NCBI GenBank assembly: GCA_030848705.1
Contig: CM061245.1
Span: 67,668,006 to 67,732,005 of the forward strand
Reading direction: 5' to 3'
Length of the DNA stretch: 64,000 nucleotides
Source: Heracleum sosnowskyi
Taxonomy: Eukaryota; Streptophyta; Magnoliopsida; Apiales; Apiaceae
Position numbers and translations under genes: made by a program
Part shown: positions 40,206-50,447 of the stretch, one piece after another
Position numbering within the stretch: the first letter of the stretch is position 1
How the letters are laid out: each line of letters begins with the position of its first letter
The notes under the pieces: generated by a model
The model's database searches: none
What the model saw: only the letters and a program-made list of their open reading frames with translations
Told to the model about the DNA's origin: nothing

Positions 40206-42054
40206 GGAATTCAAATCACCCATCCTGCTCTAGTACCTACTTTTAAGATTGAAGAGGTTGTGGATGATGGATGATGAGAAAGTTGTGTTGCAAATAACTG
40301 ATGTTGAAGATGAAGACTTCTATTCCTTAGAAGAAATGGAAAAGATGGACAATCCAACTATGGCTTACATGGCTAAGAAGTTCAAAAACATAAGATTCAA
40401 GAGAAACAAGCCATTTAAGCCTCAAGGTCAAACATCAAGGTTCAGGAGAGGGAATTCTTCCAAGGTTGAAGGTGGTGCCACAAAAGGTGGTTACAAAACA
40501 GGGATGGTGGACAGATCCAAGTTTAGATGTTACAACTGCAATGAGCTTGGTCATTTTGCTACTGAGTGCAGAAGACCAAAGCAGAATCAAAGGATGGATA
40601 AAGGTTCAAGTGGACACTTCAAGAAAGGACAGGGAAAAGCCTATGTGGTTGAGGGAAAATGTTGGGATGATTCTGATGATGAAGAGGAAGAGGAATATGT
40701 GAATCTAGCCTTCATGGCTAAGACTGATGAGGTCTCCTCTAGATCTCCAAGTCAGGTACCCTCACTTGTTTTACTTGAAATGTCTAAAGAAGAATATAAA
40801 CAAATTGTTGAGGAGTTGAGTGCTGAAATGTTTAATGTTCATACTAGTTTAACTGCAACTAATGAAGAAATAGCTAGGTTAACTAAACTGAATGAAACAC
40901 TCATCTCTGAAAATGACATGCTTTTGTTAAAGACCAGTCGATTAGAGTCTCTAGCACAGGAAAATGCTAAACTTAAAAATGAATTAGTCTGTGCTAAAGA
41001 AATAGAAAAGTTTCTAAGGAAAGAAATTAGTGAAAATGAATTCAAGATCAAGGCCTATAGAAACTCTTTTAAACAACTTCCGGATTATCATGAGAAACAC
41101 ACAGAGGATCAAAAAGTAAGGATGGGTTTTGAGTATGGTAAAAGACCTGGCAAGGAAACTGTGAATCAGGATTGTTCAACTGATGGTTCTGTCAAACCTC
41201 ATGTTCTCAAAAAGATCAACAAACCTATTTTCAAACTTTCTGAACTTGAATTTGATGAGGAAGCCATGCTCATCAAGCAACAACTTGATGATGAGGATGA
41301 AGGTATTGACAATACAACAGTTGATGGAAAAGATACTATCATAATTACCAAGATAGTTACTTTCCCAGACAATCAGACAGAATGTTCTAAAGATGCTGTC
41401 AGGAATGGCAAGACAGTAACTTCCATAGATACTGTCAAAAGAGCTTCGAAGACAGCAACCTCTAAACCTACTGTCAAGATAGAAGGTGTAAAAGGTACTG
41501 TCAAGGAAAGCTCGATAGCAACTTCAGAACATCCTGTTGACACAGTTACCTACAAGTCTAAGAACAGGAATGGTAAGTTAGGAAATGGCAATGCTAATGT
41601 TGGTAGTGCTCCCAGAAAACTATGCAATAATTGTGGCTCTTCACATCACTTAACTCATGTTTGTAAGAAACCAAAATAGGTCAAGAACAATGTGATCAAG
41701 ATAGATGGTAACCTACATAGAACCCCCATTATGCATAGATCTATGGTAGTCTGCAATAACACTGACTGCATGCCTTGTAAAATAACTGCCTTGAGTACCT
41801 GTTTCAATTTGCCTATTTCATCTACTGAACAATGTCTCTATATGCAAACTGTTGAGACTTCTGAGCCTACTGGAAATAGTAAAGAGGCTACATCCACTAA
41901 GAAGAAGACCGAGTCTAATTCTAAAGCTAAGTGGGTGAAGAAAGGAGTCCAACAGAAGATTCCTGATGTGACAGTTAAAGTTGAAAATGATGAATATTCT
42001 TGTGATACTGAATTAGCAGGACCCAACAAGGATTGGTTACCATATGCCTCTTAA
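40206..42054 (+). pseudogene. gag: Fragment E gag (C-terminal two thirds)
   Basis: Starts inside gag. A frameshift near 40258-40265 (GATGATGGATGATGAG) is shared with E2, and a TAG at 41677 is private to E. Visible: CYNCNELGHFATEC knuckle, acidic patch, coiled coil, second knuckle CNNCGSSHHLTHVC and the cluster CNNTDCMPCKITALSTC. It ends at TAA 42052-42054. Not functional. Confidence 0.9.
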
Positions 42055-42346
42055 ATACAATTTGTTTTGTAGGGTAAGAATAAGAAGCAGGTTATGTGGA
42101 TCATTGACAGTGACTGCTCAAGACACATGACTGGTGATAAAGCCCTGTTATCACAATTTGTGGAGAAAGTTGGCCCAATCATAACCTTTGGAGACAACAG
42201 CAAAGGTTACACAGTGGGATATGGTTGTCTGGAAATTGGAAATGTTGTCTTTAATGATATTGCACTTGTTGATGGATTGAAGCACAACTTGCTCAGTGTC
42301 AGCCAATTCAGTGACAGGGGATTCAAGGTTGATTTTGACATGATGG
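42055..42346 (+). pseudogene. pol: Fragment E pol start (protease region)
   Basis: After the gag TAA come 18 boundary nt ending in TAG instead of the CAG of E2 (42070-42072). Then follow the protease motif, here WIIDSDCSRHMTGD with the DSG glycine replaced by D, and LKHNLLSVSQFSDRGFKVDFDMMV. It is cut at 42346 by Gypsy LTR sequence. Confidence 0.88.
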
Positions 42347-44586
42347 TTTCGATTTTAATTAAATTTGGTAATTTCCGTGTTGGGGGAAATTTGTTACAGT
42401 CGATTATATACATATTGTTATGTTTAAATAGTTTAAAGGCAAAAATTTGATTTTTATTATGATTTTAGTTTTGTAAGTTAATTTTTGAAATGGCGAAGTT
42501 AGTTTATAGCTCGTTTATATACGTGTAAATATGTTGGAGTTTGTTTAAGTGCTAAAAGTCAATTTTTGATAGTGACTTTAATTTACTTTCGTTTAATTCC
42601 GAATTGGGGATTTTGTTAAGGTTCGATGTTTTTGTGGAGTTTTGGTTAAATTATTGAATTTCGAATATGCAGGATATATTTTGTTGGTGTATGAAGTACC
42701 ATCTTATTTGATATTAATTTCGGAGATTGCAAGTTTATGGTAGTCATGTGTATTGTGATTACGTAGCTAGAATTGGTTGATTTCCTTTGGTGTTGTACTG
42801 TGTTGTTCGTCTTGTGCCTGGGGGCGCAACATAGTACATGCTGATTTTGTGGATAGTCGTATAAACGAACGGGTCATGCCGAAATTTTGTAAAATCTATA
42901 TATACGTATTTCTTGTATTTTATTATTGGTGTCTCAAAGAGTAATTAGATTTGATGATTTTTAATCGGTTTTAGATAATAATGTAATTAATTTAATTGAT
43001 CAATTAATTGAATGATTAATTGGTGAATTTCATTAATTAATTATTAATTAATATCGATTAATTATAAATCAAATTTAATAAATATATTTTCAAAAATTAT
43101 TTTATTATTTACCTGACTTGATTAATTGCTTGATTAACTGAATTGGTTACTTTTGATTAATTTTATTTAATCTAGCGATAATCGGATTTAAAGTATGAAT
43201 GTTGTTTGAATCTTGTATTTCTATATGTATATATAAATGTGTGATTAAATGCTATGTGTAGTTATATGTTGGTGAATTATATGCTTATTTAATATACTAG
43301 GGTCGAGTCAATGCATGTTTATCTGCTACATGTTATGTGTACTTACTTGTTTAATTAGATGCAATAGGTTAGATTACACTGGGTAGATAGTGACGGAAGT
43401 CATGTTTAGAATTAGTTATATTTATTGGTTTAGTGACTAAAGTATGATTTTATGTTATAGAACCGAGTGTAGATAAAAGGCAAAGCCAAGGCCGAGTAAG
43501 CATCAGTAGCATCAGTAGAGGCAATATTAAGGCAAGATTCCTATTTTTCAATTCTTAATTCAAATACTTGTTGCATAACCAGTTTCTATTCATATCCTGT
43601 ATTTATGGCAACCTATCTATTTATAACTTGACAGTTCTATTTCGGTTCATAATCCACACCTTGCAGTATCTTGTATTTGCCAGAAATAATCCCGGTTCTT
43701 TATTATTTGGAACCCTGATTCATATGTACTTGGTTTAACCTAACCTGGTCTGATAATCTGAATCAGACCGTTGAATGAATTAATTTGAGTTAACTAGGTA
43801 GTCGATTGTTCCGACACCTAATCTGAGTACTAGATTGGAATTGGAAGTTTTATTTAAAAATGAATGTTTTAAGGACTGTAGACGTCAGTCAGAGTATGAG
43901 TATTATTATGTTAGACCAATGTGGCCTTGGATCCAGTTGAGTACTTGGACATACCGTAAGGTATGATCTGGAATTTTAGTGTGACTGATCATCCACTTTA
44001 ACTCATAGCGTCAAATTGAAAAATCCAATTCTAATTTAAAGTTTGACTTAATTATATTGTTGTTCATTTTGCCAGTTGAGTTGATTTTTCATACATTGCT
44101 ATTATTGCATTATTATTTTATCATGTACAGTTATTATATACTTGCTGAGCTCTTTTCGCTCACTCTTGCTTGTTACCCTTGATATTTCAGTAAAACGAGA
44201 GGATGTCTCACAGAAGTACTATCCGCATTAAGTTTTCCGGCTCTACTGAGATTTTGGAGTTCACCTTTCCTCAGGAGGTTGTATTGTTGTAGTTGTATCT
44301 GGACTTTTGTAGACTCGTGGTTTGTAATAATTTTGTTATATTGTAGTAGTTGTAAAATTTAATTAGATATTTGGTTGTTAGTGATAGCTTCTTATCTGGG
44401 CATCCTAATGACAGTAGTAGTTTAGCAACAGTTTATCTTTTGTAGTATCTGTTTCAGACTATAACATGTTGCGATCTTGGTTTGTGTTCAGGGGTTGTTG
44501 TATTTTATATTATTGTATAGCAGGTCGTGTTTTATTGTTGTTGTCAGTGATGCCGGATCTTAACCCCGGATTTTGAGGGCGTCACA
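42347..44586 (+). repeat. Element F 5' LTR, truncated
   Basis: Matches about 51312-53542 of the 3' LTR. It ends GGGCGTCACA just before the PBS. The missing left part corresponds to about 50448-51311. Confidence 0.93.
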
Positions 44587-44589
44587 GGT

Positions 44590-44601
44590 TGGTATCAGAG
44601 C
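44590..44601 (+). other. Element F primer-binding site
   Basis: TGGTATCAGAGC, 3 nt after the LTR end; complementary to initiator tRNA-Met. Confidence 0.92.
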
Positions 44602-44759
44602 GACAGGTTATCAGTCACTGAAATAGATATAGGTTAGAGTCCTGTAAGATAGGATTATAATTAAGCAAACTCGTGTCAAGTTTGAGTTAAGATTATCGGA
44701 TATGATCTTGACTTTTAAGATAGGATATCCTACAGGTTGTTAGGTATATTGATTATATT

Positions 44760-45108
44760 GTTGATACAATCTCCTAGCACTACGAGGACTGAGACGGATC
44801 CTTTGGGGATTCGTGTGATTCGAGATTCTGATAGTGCACCAGAGCCAGTACCGACGCCCCCAGTTATTCAGTTACCTTCGGATGTGTTCACCCGACATGT
44901 ACACCTTAGGCCAGCTATTGTTCATGTTGTTACCCCACTAGGTACATCATCAGATGAGTTGAGAGGTAGGGCGATGGTAGCCAGGATGATTGCTTCAGCT
45001 AGACTCCATGGTATGACAACGGATGGTAGATAGCCTAGTATAGCAGAGATGCGTGAGTTGGTCGACTATATATTGGAGGGGTTCGAGGCCATTGAGAATA
45101 GTGGCTAG
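44760..45108 (+). pseudogene. Element F leader ORF (about 115 codons, one stop)
   Basis: An open frame between PBS and gag reads TRTETDPLGIRVIRDSD, a proline-rich stretch, DELRGRAMVARMIASARLH, then TAG at 45031-45033. It continues in frame through EMRELVDYILEGFEAIEN to TAG at 45106. Its GC content and amino-acid make-up look coding, unlike the AT-rich flanks. No homologue recognised; it could be an accessory leader peptide or captured sequence. 45109-45749 is non-coding leader with nothing recognised. Confidence 0.4.
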
Positions 45109-45749
45109 GGTTTGTTATGAGTAGTTGGGATGAGATCATGTACATAGTGGCAGCCGATTTCATCCATGCATATGCCTATATATATAGGATGCGGTGTGTA
45201 GTTCATCAGTAGAGTAGCGGGTGTATAGTAGGACCCAGTTTTGGTAGTGGTACTTGACTGCACTGTTGAGTAGCGGATAGCTTATCTTTTAATTTTGTAC
45301 AGTACTTTTGTTGTGTCCAAGCGCTTTTACGCGTTTAACCAGTTATATATATATATATCACTTTTGTCGGCTCGCTATATTCCTGTTTCATATATCCCTG
45401 TTGTTTACTTTATGCACTTTAATTTGATTAAATAGATGCAAATCCATTCTTGTTAGCCATGTCGGATTGTTATATTTTGCCTACACTCCTGTGAACCATA
45501 TTGTCATACCCTTATAGTTTATTTCATTTGATGCCAATATACCTTTTGATACAACTGTACATGTATTCCGATACTACAGTTTTTTTTTACAGACATTTCA
45601 TACCCTGTGATATTCCTTGTTGTATACCTCGGTATATTGGATGAGACGGCAAACAACTTATATAGTAATGATTAAACAGGAATTTATACATTGTCACCAT
45701 CAAGTTTTAAATGCATTACTAAATAAGTTGCTTGTTTATTCTCAGAACC

Positions 45750-46940
45750 ATGCCTCCCAGAAGAGTCACTCGTACCAATAACTGGAACCCAGAAACTAAT
45801 GAGGATACCACTAACACCATAGGTCAAATGGACCCAGCTATTGCTCAAATTCTCCAGATTTTGACCCAACAGGCAGCTAATCTTGCTCAACAACAGCAGC
45901 AGTTAATGCACCAGCAGCAACAACAACAAGTACAACAACAACAGTTTCAGCAACAGTTATTGCAACAACAACAACAACAATTTCAACAACACCAGCAGCA
46001 GCAAGGACAAGTTGCGTCAACGGTAACATTTAAGTCTTTTCAGGCAGTTAAACCACCCGAATTTAAGGGATCAACAGATCCAGTGGAAGCCAATACATGG
46101 CTGAAGGAGATTGAGAAAGCTTTTGCGTTAGTCAAAGTTGGAGATAATTAGAAGACTGAATTTGCAAGAAATCTTTTGAAGAATGAAGCTAAGTTTTGGT
46201 GGGAGACTATGAAAGCGACGCAGCCAGAAGGTGTGATCACTTGGGATAAATTTAAAGAATTGTATATGGAGAAATACTTTCCGGGATATATGCAAGACCA
46301 AATGGAACTCAAATTCTTGGAGCTTAAGCAAGGTAATATGACTGTTTCCAAGTATGAGGCTAAGTTTACGGAGTTGGCTAGATTTGCGCCAGCTTATGTA
46401 GATACAGAAATAAAGAAAGTTAAGAAGTTTCAGCAGGTATTGAAAGCGTGGATTCGAGGTAAGTTGGCTATATTGGAATTGAATACTTATGCAGCAGTGG
46501 TGCAAAAAGCAATGATTGGAGAAAGTGAAAGTGATATGTCCCAAAAGGAGAGGGAAGGAAAGAAAAGGAAAACTGAAAATACAGAAGGAGGTCATCAATA
46601 AGGTAATTTTCAGAGCCGCTTTAACAAGAAGCCCGGATTTCAACCAGGAAAGGGTGGAAACTTTAAAAAGCCAGAAGGTTTAAGTCTGGAGCAGAGCAAC
46701 TGACAGCAGATTATAAGCCAGCAAAGGTAGCAAAGACCACCTCTACCAGAGTGCAAAATTTGTGGGAAGAAGCACCCAGGAGCATGCCAGAAGCCTAATT
46801 CAACTTGTTTCAAGTGCAACCAAAAAGGCCATTTCGATAATGAATGTCAGAATCAGACTTCAGTTTCTAAGCCAGTGACGGTGTGTTATAAATGTGGAAA
46901 GCCAGGGCACATTGCGAAGAATTGTAAGGAGCCAACGCCG
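45750..46940 (+). pseudogene. gag: Element F gag
   Basis: ATG at 45750 opens MPPRRVTRTNN. A glutamine-rich stretch coded by CAA/CAG (about residues 48-90) precedes the Gypsy gag core (FKGSTDPVEANTWLKEIEKAF; FWWETMKA; WDKFKELYMEKYFP). Then come a CX2C-H-C motif (CKICGKKHPGAC) and two CCHC knuckles, CFKCNQKGHFDNEC and CYKCGKPGHIAKNC. In-frame stops at 46149, 46599, 46701 and 46728; no frameshift. It merges with pol in one frame, as is usual in this clade. Confidence 0.88.
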
Positions 46941-47528
46941 GTCAATAACATGCTAAAGCTAATAGGACCACCACCAGTTCCAGCACAACCAAGAGCAAGG
47001 ACTTTTAATATGACCATAAGGGATGCAGTCCAAGATGCGGATGTAGTTGCAGGTACGCTTGTTGTGAATTCAGTGTGTGCTAAGGTGTTAATTGATTTTG
47101 GAGCTTCTAAATCATTTATATCTAAAGGATTTTCTATTAAGTTGAATTGCGCCAGTAAATTGTTAGAAGAAGTGTTGCACGTAGAAATTGCAAATTGTGA
47201 ACGAGTTCCCGTAAACCAAGACTGTCCTCAGTGTGAGATTGAGATAGTAGGGCACCGTTTCTACGCCGACTTGATACCTTTCAATTTAGGAGAGTTTGAT
47301 GTGATATTGGGAATAGATTGGTTGTTAGAGTACGATGCACATATAGACTGTAAAAACAAGAAGGTGACGTTAAGATATACGGACGGTAAGGAAGTGGTAT
47401 TCAAAGGCCAAAAGCAAAAGAATAAATTTTTGACGATGATGCAAACAAGAAAACTTCTACGCCAATGGTGTGAATCTTATCTTGCCTATATAGTGGATGT
47501 TAGCAAAGAAGCACCGAGAATAAAATAG
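46941..47528 (+). pseudogene. Element F aspartic protease region
   Basis: The retropepsin-type region reads VLIDFGASKSFIS, where the D(S/T)G catalytic triad is changed to DFG, then VILGIDWLLEYDAHIDC, the hydrophobic-hydrophobic-G motif. In frame with gag; stop TAG at 47526. The active site is visibly lost. Confidence 0.85.
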
Positions 47529-48515
47529 ATCCCAGTGGTGAACGAATTTCCAGACGTTTATCCTGATGAATTGCCAGGGTTGCCTCCAAACAGAGAAATA
47601 GAGTTTGCGATTGATTTAGCACCAGGGACAAAACCCGTTTCCAAAGCTCCATATAGAATGGCACCAATAGAAATGAAGGAATTGGCTACGCAGTTGCAAG
47701 AATTATTAGAGAAAGGAGTGATTAGGCCCAGTGTGTCCCCTTGGGGAGCGCCAGTTTTGTTTGTGAAGAAGAAAGATGGAAGTATGAGATTATGTATCGA
47801 TTATCGAGAGTTGAACAAGTTGACTATCAAAAACAAATATTTGTTGCCAAGAAAAGATGATTTGTTTGACCAATTAAAGGGCGCCGCTTATTTCTCTAAG
47901 ATCGACTTGAGATCAGGTTATCATCATCTGAAGATTAAACCGGAGGATATACCGAAGACAGCTTTTCGAACCAGGTACGGGCATTATGAATTTTTAGTTA
48001 TGGCATTCGGATTGACAAACGCACCGGCAGCATTCATGGATCTAATGGACAGAATCTTTAAGAAGTACTTGGATAAGTTCGTGATTGTGTTTATAGATGA
48101 TATTTTGATATACTCTAAGATGGAGGAGGAGCATGCAGAGCACTTGAGAATAACCTTGGAGACGTTAAGACGGGAGAAGTTATATGCGAAGTTTTCAAAA
48201 TGTGAGTTTTGGTTACGAGAAGTTCAGTTCTTAGGGCATGTGGTCAACAATGGAGGTATTAAAGTGGATCCAGCCAAGATTGAAGCCGTGATGAATTAGG
48301 AAAGGCCGAAGATGCCAACGGAAGTCAGAAGTTTTATGGGATTAGCGGGGTACTGTCGAAGGTTTGTTCCAGATTTTGCTAAGATAGCGACACTATTGAC
48401 AAAGCTTACAAGAAAGAATGAAAAGTTTGTATGGACTGAGAAATGTGAAGAAAGTTTTCAAGAATTGAAGAAAAGGTTAGTAACTGCCCCAGTGTTAGCA
48501 CTACCAGATGATTAA
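47529..48515 (+). pseudogene. Element F reverse transcriptase
   Basis: Contains FPDVYPDELPGLPP, then YRMAPIEMKELATQLQELL, SPWGAPVLFVKKKDGSMR, KIDLRSGYHHLKI, FGLTNAPAAFMDLM and the catalytic FIDDILIYSK. A thumb/connection region with FMGLAGYCRRFVPDF follows. Stops at 48297 and 48513, no frameshift. Catalytic aspartates are intact. Confidence 0.9.
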
Positions 48516-48881
48516 GGAAACTTTGTGATTTATAGTGATGTTTCTCATAAAGGTTTAGGTTATGTGCTTATGCAACATGATGTAGTGATTGCATATGCTT
48601 CCAGACAACTGAAACCCCATGAGCAGAAGTATCCTACCCATGATTTAGAATTGGCAGCCATAGTATTTGCATTGAAGATTTGGAGACATTATCTATATGG
48701 AGAAAAATGTGAAATCTACACCAACCACAAGAGCTTGAAATATATTTTTACCCAGAAAGAGTTAAATATGAGACAGCGGAGATGGTTAGAGTTGATTAAG
48801 GATTATGATTGTTCTATAAATTACCATCCAGGGAAGGCAAACGTGGTGGCAGATGCCTAAAGCAGAAAAGAGAGACTAAAT
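48516..48881 (+). pseudogene. Element F RNase H
   Basis: VIYSDVSHKGLGYVLMQ, then ASRQLKPHEQKYPTHDLELAAIVFALKIWRHYLYG, then NHKSLKYIFTQKELNMRQRRWLELIKDYD and HPGKANVVADA. Stop TAA at 48858. In the usual position between RT and integrase. Confidence 0.88.
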
Positions 48882-50156
48882 ATGTTGACAGCAACAACAG
48901 AGTTATGCAAGGAATTTGAGAAACTGGAAATAGAGGTTCGCATTCCTGATTCTGATAATGAAATGATGTACGTGATGACCTTCCAACCAGAATTATTGGA
49001 AAAGAATAGAAGATGTCAAGATGAAGTGATGAGTAGTAATGTATATGAGCTGACGGGAGAGGAGATATGCAGTCAAAAGGATGATAAAGGGGTTCTACGA
49101 TTTTCTTCAAGAATCTGGGTACCTAATGTTGCAGAACTAAAGTAGTAAATTCTACAGGAAGCGCAGAATTCAAGATATTCTATTCACCCGGGAAGCACTA
49201 AGATGTATCGGGATTTGAAACAAAAATTTTTGTGGCCAAACATGAAGCGAGAGATTGCAGAATGGGTTAGTAAGTCTTATACATGCCAGAGAGTCAAAGC
49301 TGAGCACCAGAGGCCAAGTGAACTACTACAACCATTAGAGATTCCAAAATGGAAGTGGGAACACATTGCTATGGATTTCGTGGTAGGTTTACCGAGGACT
49401 AAAGCTAATCACGACGCTATTTTGGTTATTATCGATAGATTGACGAAGTCAGCACATTTCTTACCGATCAATGAGAGATTTTCATTAGAAAAGTTGGTTC
49501 ATTTGTACTTAAAAGAAATAGTGGTACGTAACGGGGTTTCAGTATCAATTGTATCCGATAGAGACCCTAGATTCAATTCAAGAATTTGGAAGCAATTTCA
49601 AGAATGCTTAGGCACTAAACTTAACATGAGTACGGTGTATCATCCTCAAACGGACGGTTAGAGCGAAAGGACGATTCAGACAATTGAAGATATGCTTCGA
49701 GTTTGTGCATTAGATTTCAAGGGTACGTGGGACGATCCTTTGCTATTAGTGGAATTTTCCTACAATAACAATCATGCGAGCATTGGAATGCCACCTTATG
49801 AAGCGTTGTACGGACGTAAATGTCGATCCCCTGTGTATTGGGAAGAAGTTGGTGAACGTAAAATTTTGGGGCCAGAACTGGTTCAACAAACTAAAGAAGT
49901 GATCGAGCTCATTCAGAAAATATTAGTAGCTGCTCAGAATCGACAAAAAAAGTATGCTGATCAATCCATGAAGGATATAGAATTTGAGGAAGGAGAGCAT
50001 GTTTTATTGAAGATATCACCGTGGAAGGGACTCATGAGATTTGGCAAGAAAGGAAAGCTTAGTCCGAGATATATTGGTCCGTTTGAGATTCTCAAGCGTG
50101 TTGGGAAAGTTGTTTATGAATTGGCCTTACCACCCCCATATGCAGCACATTCATAA
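48882..50156 (+). pseudogene. Element F integrase
   Basis: The zinc-binding region around MYRDLKQKFLWPNMKREIAEW..SYTCQRVKAEHQ has Ser where the first Cys of the CX2C pair is expected. The DDE core is visible as MDFVVGLPRTK, VSDRDPRFNSRIWK and the following YHPQTDG, with SYNNNHASIGMPPYEALYGRKCRSP further on. Stops at 49143, 49146 and 49659. A frameshift near the C-run at about 50130 ends the frame. Confidence 0.88.
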
Positions 50157-50409
50157 TGTATTTCATGTGTCTATGCTTAAGAAGTATCACCCCGATTCCA
50201 ATCATGTCATAGAATACGAGCCTATAGAGATTCAGCCGGATTTGTCTTACGTGGAGCAACCGATTCAATATTAGATCGGCAGGAAAAAGTATTAAGAATT
50301 AAGACAGTCGCTCTAGTAAAGGTTTTGTGGAGGAATCCTAAGGTTGAGGAATCGACTTGGGAGCTTGAGAGTGAAATGTTGGAAAAGTATCCACATCTGT
50401 TTGCCTAGG
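50130..50409 (+). pseudogene. Element F integrase C-terminal tail
   Basis: After the frameshift, HIHNVFHVSMLKKYHPDSNHV continues to 50274. A further shift leads into a tail with TVALVKVLWRNPKVEESTWE and MLEKYPHLFA, ending at TAG 50407-50409. This tail is typical of Tekay/Del chromoviruses, where it contributes to targeting of integration; a full chromodomain was not confirmed. Confidence 0.75.
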
Positions 50410-50434
50410 CTGATTCTGATGACAGAATTCTTTT

Positions 50435-50447
50435 AAGGAGGAAAGGA
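50435..50447 (+). other. Element F polypurine tract
   Basis: AAGGAGGAAAGGA immediately before the 3' LTR start TGTAATATCC. Confidence 0.88.

Larger units (their letters stand above)
40206..42346 (+). mobile_element. Fragment E: Copia gag/pol piece, copy of E2
   Basis: 2141 bp, collinear without net indel with 60490-62630 (constant offset 20284), differing at roughly 4% of sites by eye. It has no LTR. The left end is the GAATTC junction with inverted element B, and the right end fuses to a truncated Gypsy LTR. A dead fragment. Confidence 0.93.
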
